Source of the DNA: an uncultured Bacteroidales bacterium
Lineage (GTDB): Bacteria > Bacteroidota > Bacteroidia > Bacteroidales > Bacteroidaceae
Assembly (NCBI GenBank): GCA_937896105.1
Contig: CALBKR010000369.1
Coordinates: 1-16,571, forward strand
Direction of reading: 5' to 3'
Length of the DNA stretch: 16,571 bases
Shown in pieces: positions 13,139 through 16,571 of this stretch (position 1 is the first letter of the stretch; every line of letters starts with the position of its first letter). Both the position numbers and the translations under genes were made by a program. The notes under the pieces are model-generated. The model saw only the letters and a list, made by a program, of their open reading frames with translations, was not told the origin of the DNA and did not search any database.

Positions 13139-16003
13139 ATGCAGAACAAAGGATTTGTAAAAATTTTTGCAGTACTGCTGACACTTGTGTGTCTGTTCTA
13201 TCTCTCTTTCAGTTTTGTGGTAAGCCACGAAGAGGACAAGATTGAGTCATGGGCAAACAAGGTTACCGGTGAGTGGGTTGCACAGAAGGACAGTCTTGGT
13301 GAAACAGTTACCGAAAAGCAGAAAACTGATTATTTTAAAGAGAAGAAAGAGGAGTACCTCGAGAAGAACAAGGACAAGAAGGTGTGGCTGGGCGTATATA
13401 CCCTGCAGAAGTGTCGTGAACTTCAAATCGGTTTAGGCCTTGACCTCAAGGGTGGTCTCAGTGTTACATTGGAGGTGTCTGCCCCCGACTTCCTCAAATC
13501 ATTGACCGCCGGTGTTCAGGACAGTGAAATAGAAGCCGCTATTAGGGCTGCACAGCAGGCTGCCGAGAACAATGGTGATGCAATCGACGCTTTTGTCAAG
13601 GCGCTTCCCGAGAGCAGGTCACTCGCTTCAATATTTGCCAACTCTGTACTGAAGGATAAAATCTCATTGAATTCAACCAACGAGGCTGTCGTGGATGTAA
13701 TTCGTGGCGAGTTGAAAGACGCTGTTGACAACTCATATAGCGTTATACGTTCACGTGTAGACCGTTTTGGTGTAGCGCAACCTAATATCCAGAAACTTGG
13801 CGGCGGTCAGGGCCGTATTATGGTTGAGCTTCCCGGTGTCGAGAACAAGCAGCGTGTCATTGAACTCTTGACACGTTCTTCAAACCTCCAGTTCTGGGAG
13901 GCGTATACAGCCAATGAAATCAAAAGGGTTGCAATTCCTTCCTTGAAGAGACTGGGCTTGGATGAGTTTTTGGTTGAGAATGCAGACGGTATTGTAGCAT
14001 ATGCTGATGCAGCCGGAAAGGATAAGATTAACGATGTGCTTAATAAGGCCGAGGAGCTTGATGAGAATCCGATACAGGATGAGGTGCTGCTTTGCTGGAG
14101 TGCCAATTCGGAGAACGGAATCTATACTCTTTATGCTTTGAAGGATGAGGATGGCGATGGTATCGCACCGTTGCAGGGTAATGTGGTAAGTGAGGCCAAG
14201 GCCGGCTTTAAGAACAACCATCCTTGTGTGAATATGGCAATGACCCGCTCTGCAGAAGGTATTTGGGCCGATATGACAGAGAAATGTGCTAACAGCAAGC
14301 GTCCTATTGCTGTTGTGCTTGATAGAGAGGTCTATTGTGCACCGGTTCCAAGCGAGCGTATCGGTGGAGGCCATAGCGAAATTACAGGTAACTTTACAAT
14401 CGAGGAGACACAGGACCTTGCAACTGTGCTTTGCTCGGGTAAGATGCTCGTTCCCCTCAGGGATGTCGAGAGCAACGTTGTAGGACCCTCTATCGGTGAG
14501 GCTTCGATACAGCAGGGCTTGATGTCATTCATCGTGGCATTCATACTTCTTATGATATATATGTGCGCGATATATGGCGTGATACCCGGTATGGTTGCTA
14601 ACGGTGCGCTGTTGCTCAACCTATTCTTTACAATGGGTATCCTTGCGTCGTTCCAGGCTGCACTCACAATGTCGGGTATCGCCGGTATCGTATTGACATT
14701 GGGTATGGCTGTCGATGCCAACGTACTTATATATGAACGCGCGAAGGAGGAACTACGTGCCGGCAAGAATGTCCGATTGGCGTTGGCCGACGGTTACAAG
14801 AACGCCTTCTCGGCAATTTTAGACTCTAACCTGACCTCTATCATAACAGGTGTAATTCTTTATTTCTTCGGAACAGGACCAATCAAGGGCTTTGCCATCA
14901 CATTGATAATCGGTCTGGTGTGCTCGTTCTTTACAGCAGTGTTCGTTACACGTGTCGTTTATGAGCATTTCCACAACAAGAACAAGTGGATGGGTATCAC
15001 CTTCTCTACAAAGTTCTCGAACAAGATTTTCAGGGCTACAAACTTTAATTTCATACGTGCATCAAAGAAAACTGCCATAGTTGTAGCGGTGGCAGCTGTT
15101 GCAATGATTGTATCGTTCTCGGTAAGGGGAATGGCAAAGAGCATCGAGTTTACCGGTGGCCGTAACTATGTCGTGAAGTTCGAGCAGAAGGTTTCTGACG
15201 GTGAGATACAATCTCTCATAAAGAAGGAAATTACAGATGCCAATGTCCAGGTAATATCATATGGTACAGACGGTGATCAGGTGCGTATCTCCACCAACTA
15301 TCTTATAAACAAGTTGGATGCAGATTCTCTTGTGGAGAAGAAGATATATGATGCACTGAAGAATGGCGGTAAGCTTGCTGATGATGTGACCTTCGAGCGC
15401 TTCCGCAATACAGAGGACGACAAGGGCGGCTCAATCAAGAGTTCGCAGATGGTTGATTCTACAGTTGCCGAGGAAATAAGTGACAGTGCCGTTACATCGG
15501 TTATCTGGGCTCTGTTGGCAATCTTCATCTACATCTTTGCCCGTTTCCGCAATATCGCATACAGCGTGGGTTCAATTTCAGCTCTTGCGCTCGACGTGCT
15601 TATGATTATGGGTTGCTATTCACTTCTGTATGGTGTGCTGCCTATGTCACTCGAGCTCGACCAGACGTTCATCGGTGCAATCTTGACAGCTATCGGTTAC
15701 TCAATCAATGACAAGGTGGTTGTCTTCGACCGTGTACGTGAGTTCAACCACCTCTATCCCAAGCGTGACAAGATGGAACTGTTCAATACCTCACTGAACA
15801 CAACCCTAGCACGTACATTGAATACATCATTCAGTACATTGCTTGTTCTGTTGTGTATCTTCATACTTGGTGGCGACAGCATACGCAGCTTCTCGTTTGC
15901 AATGATACTCGGTGTTATATTCGGTACCTTGTCTTCATTGTTCATAGCAGCTCCTATCGCTTACTCAATGGTTAGCCGTCAGGTTAAGAAAGCAAAGAAA
16001 TGA
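13139..16003 (+). CDS. secDF: Fused protein translocase subunit SecDF
   Basis: SecDF sits in the inner membrane and uses the proton gradient to pull exported proteins through SecYEG. This 954-residue protein is a natural SecD-SecF fusion with about 12 helices. The SecD half has helix 1 at about 7-28, the D1 motif LGLDLKGG at 99-106, the periplasmic P1 domain with SRVDRFGVAQPNIQKLGGGQ (205-224), and a helix block from about 458 to 605 containing the proton-relay motif GMAVDANVLIYERAKEEL (Asp526). The SecF half has helix 7 near 644-661, the FTGG motif at 671-674, and GYSINDKVVVFDRVRE at 853-868 (Asp858), with Arg892 in LARTLNTS. By homology to Thermus SecDF, Asp526, Asp858 and Arg892 are the likely proton-path residues. 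About 65 charged, helical residues separate helix 1 from D1, longer than in E. coli SecD. It has its own promoter and terminator, so it appears monocistronic. Confidence 0.98.
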   Translation: MQNKGFVKIFAVLLTLVCLFYLSFSFVVSHEEDKIESWANKVTGEWVAQKDSLGETVTEKQKTDYFKEKKEEYLEKNKDKKVWLGVYTLQKCRELQIGLGLDLKGGLSVTLEVSAPDFLKSLTAGVQDSEIEAAIRAAQQAAENNGDAIDAFVKALPESRSLASIFANSVLKDKISLNSTNEAVVDVIRGELKDAVDNSYSVIRSRVDRFGVAQPNIQKLGGGQGRIMVELPGVENKQRVIELLTRSSNLQFWEAYTANEIKRVAIPSLKRLGLDEFLVENADGIVAYADAAGKDKINDVLNKAEELDENPIQDEVLLCWSANSENGIYTLYALKDEDGDGIAPLQGNVVSEAKAGFKNNHPCVNMAMTRSAEGIWADMTEKCANSKRPIAVVLDREVYCAPVPSERIGGGHSEITGNFTIEETQDLATVLCSGKMLVPLRDVESNVVGPSIGEASIQQGLMSFIVAFILLMIYMCAIYGVIPGMVANGALLLNLFFTMGILASFQAALTMSGIAGIVLTLGMAVDANVLIYERAKEELRAGKNVRLALADGYKNAFSAILDSNLTSIITGVILYFFGTGPIKGFAITLIIGLVCSFFTAVFVTRVVYEHFHNKNKWMGITFSTKFSNKIFRATNFNFIRASKKTAIVVAVAAVAMIVSFSVRGMAKSIEFTGGRNYVVKFEQKVSDGEIQSLIKKEITDANVQVISYGTDGDQVRISTNYLINKLDADSLVEKKIYDALKNGGKLADDVTFERFRNTEDDKGGSIKSSQMVDSTVAEEISDSAVTSVIWALLAIFIYIFARFRNIAYSVGSISALALDVLMIMGCYSLLYGVLPMSLELDQTFIGAILTAIGYSINDKVVVFDRVREFNHLYPKRDKMELFNTSLNTTLARTLNTSFSTLLVLLCIFILGGDSIRSFSFAMILGVIFGTLSSLFIAAPIAYSMVSRQVKKAKK

Positions 16004-16021
16004 TAAGATAATTATATAAGG

Positions 16022-16051
16022 AAAGGTCAGACACTCCGGTGTCTGACCTTT
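16022..16051. terminator. Strong hairpin terminator between secDF and the DUF2851 gene
   Basis: AAAGGTCAGACAC (16022-16034) pairs perfectly with GTGTCTGACCTTT (16039-16051) around a TCCG loop, a 13-bp stem. On the plus strand it ends in a run of four T (16049-16052). It begins 18 nt after the secDF stop. On the minus strand it lies 21 nt beyond the stop of the convergent gene and has a shorter T run, so it may serve both genes. Confidence 0.95.
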
Positions 16052-16072
16052 TCGTTATATTGTTTCTCTTGT

Positions 16073-16571
16073 TCAGAAGTGCTTGTCAAGCCTCTCTTTT
16101 ATGTAGTGGTAGCCAAAGTGGCACTCGGTACAATTGTTTATTCTGCAATATCTGCGGTTGAGTTGCAGCAGAGCCTGTGAGTCGGCTGCGCAGTCTACAA
16201 CAACCCCCTGCCCGCGCCATCTCTTTATGATGCTGTTCTCCTCGCTTTCAATCTGGTGCAGCAGTTCCTCGGCACGGCTGCACAGCGCCTCCTCCCTGCG
16301 ATGCCTGCCGTAGATATAAAGCAGGGGCACAACCGAGTTTATTATTATCACATCGACCTGCTTCTGCCGCATTGCTCCGTTGCCACAGGTCTCAGTGCCT
16401 CCAAAACAGGTGTGGTTCTGCCAATATCCTTCTAACGGCGTGTTGAGCAGCCTGTACAATTCTGTGAGGGTGTATGACTCCGTGATGCCCGATATTGTAA
16501 GCCTTTTGTGGTAATAGAGGCTCGCAATCCGTGCTATCCGCAGGTGCGGTGTTGCATTGCCGGCTCCCCAT
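16073..16571 (-). CDS. DUF2851 family protein, C-terminal part (5' end beyond the window)
   Basis: The minus-strand frame stays open from the stop at 16073 to the window edge, giving about 165 C-terminal residues. They match the end of DUF2851, an uncharacterised cytoplasmic Bacteroidota family: an RIARIASLYYH segment near the edge, then LLNTPLEGYWQNH, the hydrophobic VDVIIINSVVPLLYIYGRH stretch, an E-x-N-x-I-I-x-x-W segment, and the signature SQALLQLNRRYC followed by CTECHFG. The three closely spaced cysteines (YC, C-x2-C) may bind a metal. The protein is not truncated at its C-terminus. A TTG at 16459 is an internal codon, not the start, because conserved family sequence continues upstream of it. 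Function is unknown. It converges on secDF, with the shared hairpin between them. Confidence 0.9.
   Translation of the reverse strand, partial: WGAGNATPHLRIARIASLYYHKRLTISGITESYTLTELYRLLNTPLEGYWQNHTCFGGTETCGNGAMRQKQVDVIIINSVVPLLYIYGRHRREEALCSRAEELLHQIESEENSIIKRWRGQGVVVDCAADSQALLQLNRRYCRINNCTECHFGYHYIKERLDKHF

Noticed and set aside
16022..16051. Hairpin after secDF as a repeat or attachment site
   Set aside because: A 13-bp perfect stem, four-base loop and T run directly after a stop codon are fully explained by an intrinsic terminator.

Overview
The window is ordinary chromosomal DNA of a Bacteroidota bacterium, almost certainly of the order Bacteroidales. Several features point the same way: a fused SecD-SecF protein, an RNase H with an N-terminal viroplasmin-like domain, a C-terminal fragment of a DUF2851 protein, a rhomboid with the C-terminal helical domain typical of this phylum, weak or absent Shine-Dalgarno sequences before most genes, and promoter sequences of the Bacteroides type (TTTG, 19-21 bp, TAnnTTTG). 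I cannot name the genus. There are no mobile elements, CRISPR arrays, phage genes, tRNAs or rRNAs that I can support.

Layout. (1) Positions 2-3823, plus strand: the 3' end of a THUMP-type class I RNA methyltransferase with an arginine-rich tail, then purD, a roughly ten-pass membrane protein of unknown function, and a small DedA/YqaA-type membrane protein. The last three overlap end to end and probably form one transcript. (2) Positions 11193 down to 3839, minus strand: a likely five-gene operon reading from a predicted promoter through argS, a viroplasmin-RNase H protein, two LtaS-type phosphotransferases and a COG0731-type radical SAM protein, with gaps of 29, 24, 37 and 5 nt. (3) Positions 11262-12980, plus strand, divergent from argS: two overlapping rhomboid proteases under a good Bacteroides-type promoter, followed by a 20-codon hydrophobic ORF whose start overlaps the second rhomboid's stop. 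(4) Positions 13084-16052: secDF with its own promoter and a strong hairpin terminator. (5) Positions 16571-16073, minus strand: the C-terminal part of a DUF2851 protein, convergent with secDF.

How it fits together. Housekeeping genes (purine synthesis, arginyl-tRNA synthesis, RNA modification, R-loop removal, protein export) are interleaved with envelope genes (two LtaS-like phosphotransferases, DedA-like, rhomboids, SecDF). The envelope genes are the least characterised part. The pair of LtaS-like enzymes in a Gram-negative, one with Ser and the other with Thr at the predicted nucleophile position, is the best candidate for new biology. The main intergenic gaps, 11122-11339 and 12919-13138, are each about 220 nt and hold promoters, an AT-rich tract and the mini-ORF. 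No gap exceeds 300 nt. I found no convincing undescribed multi-gene system here.
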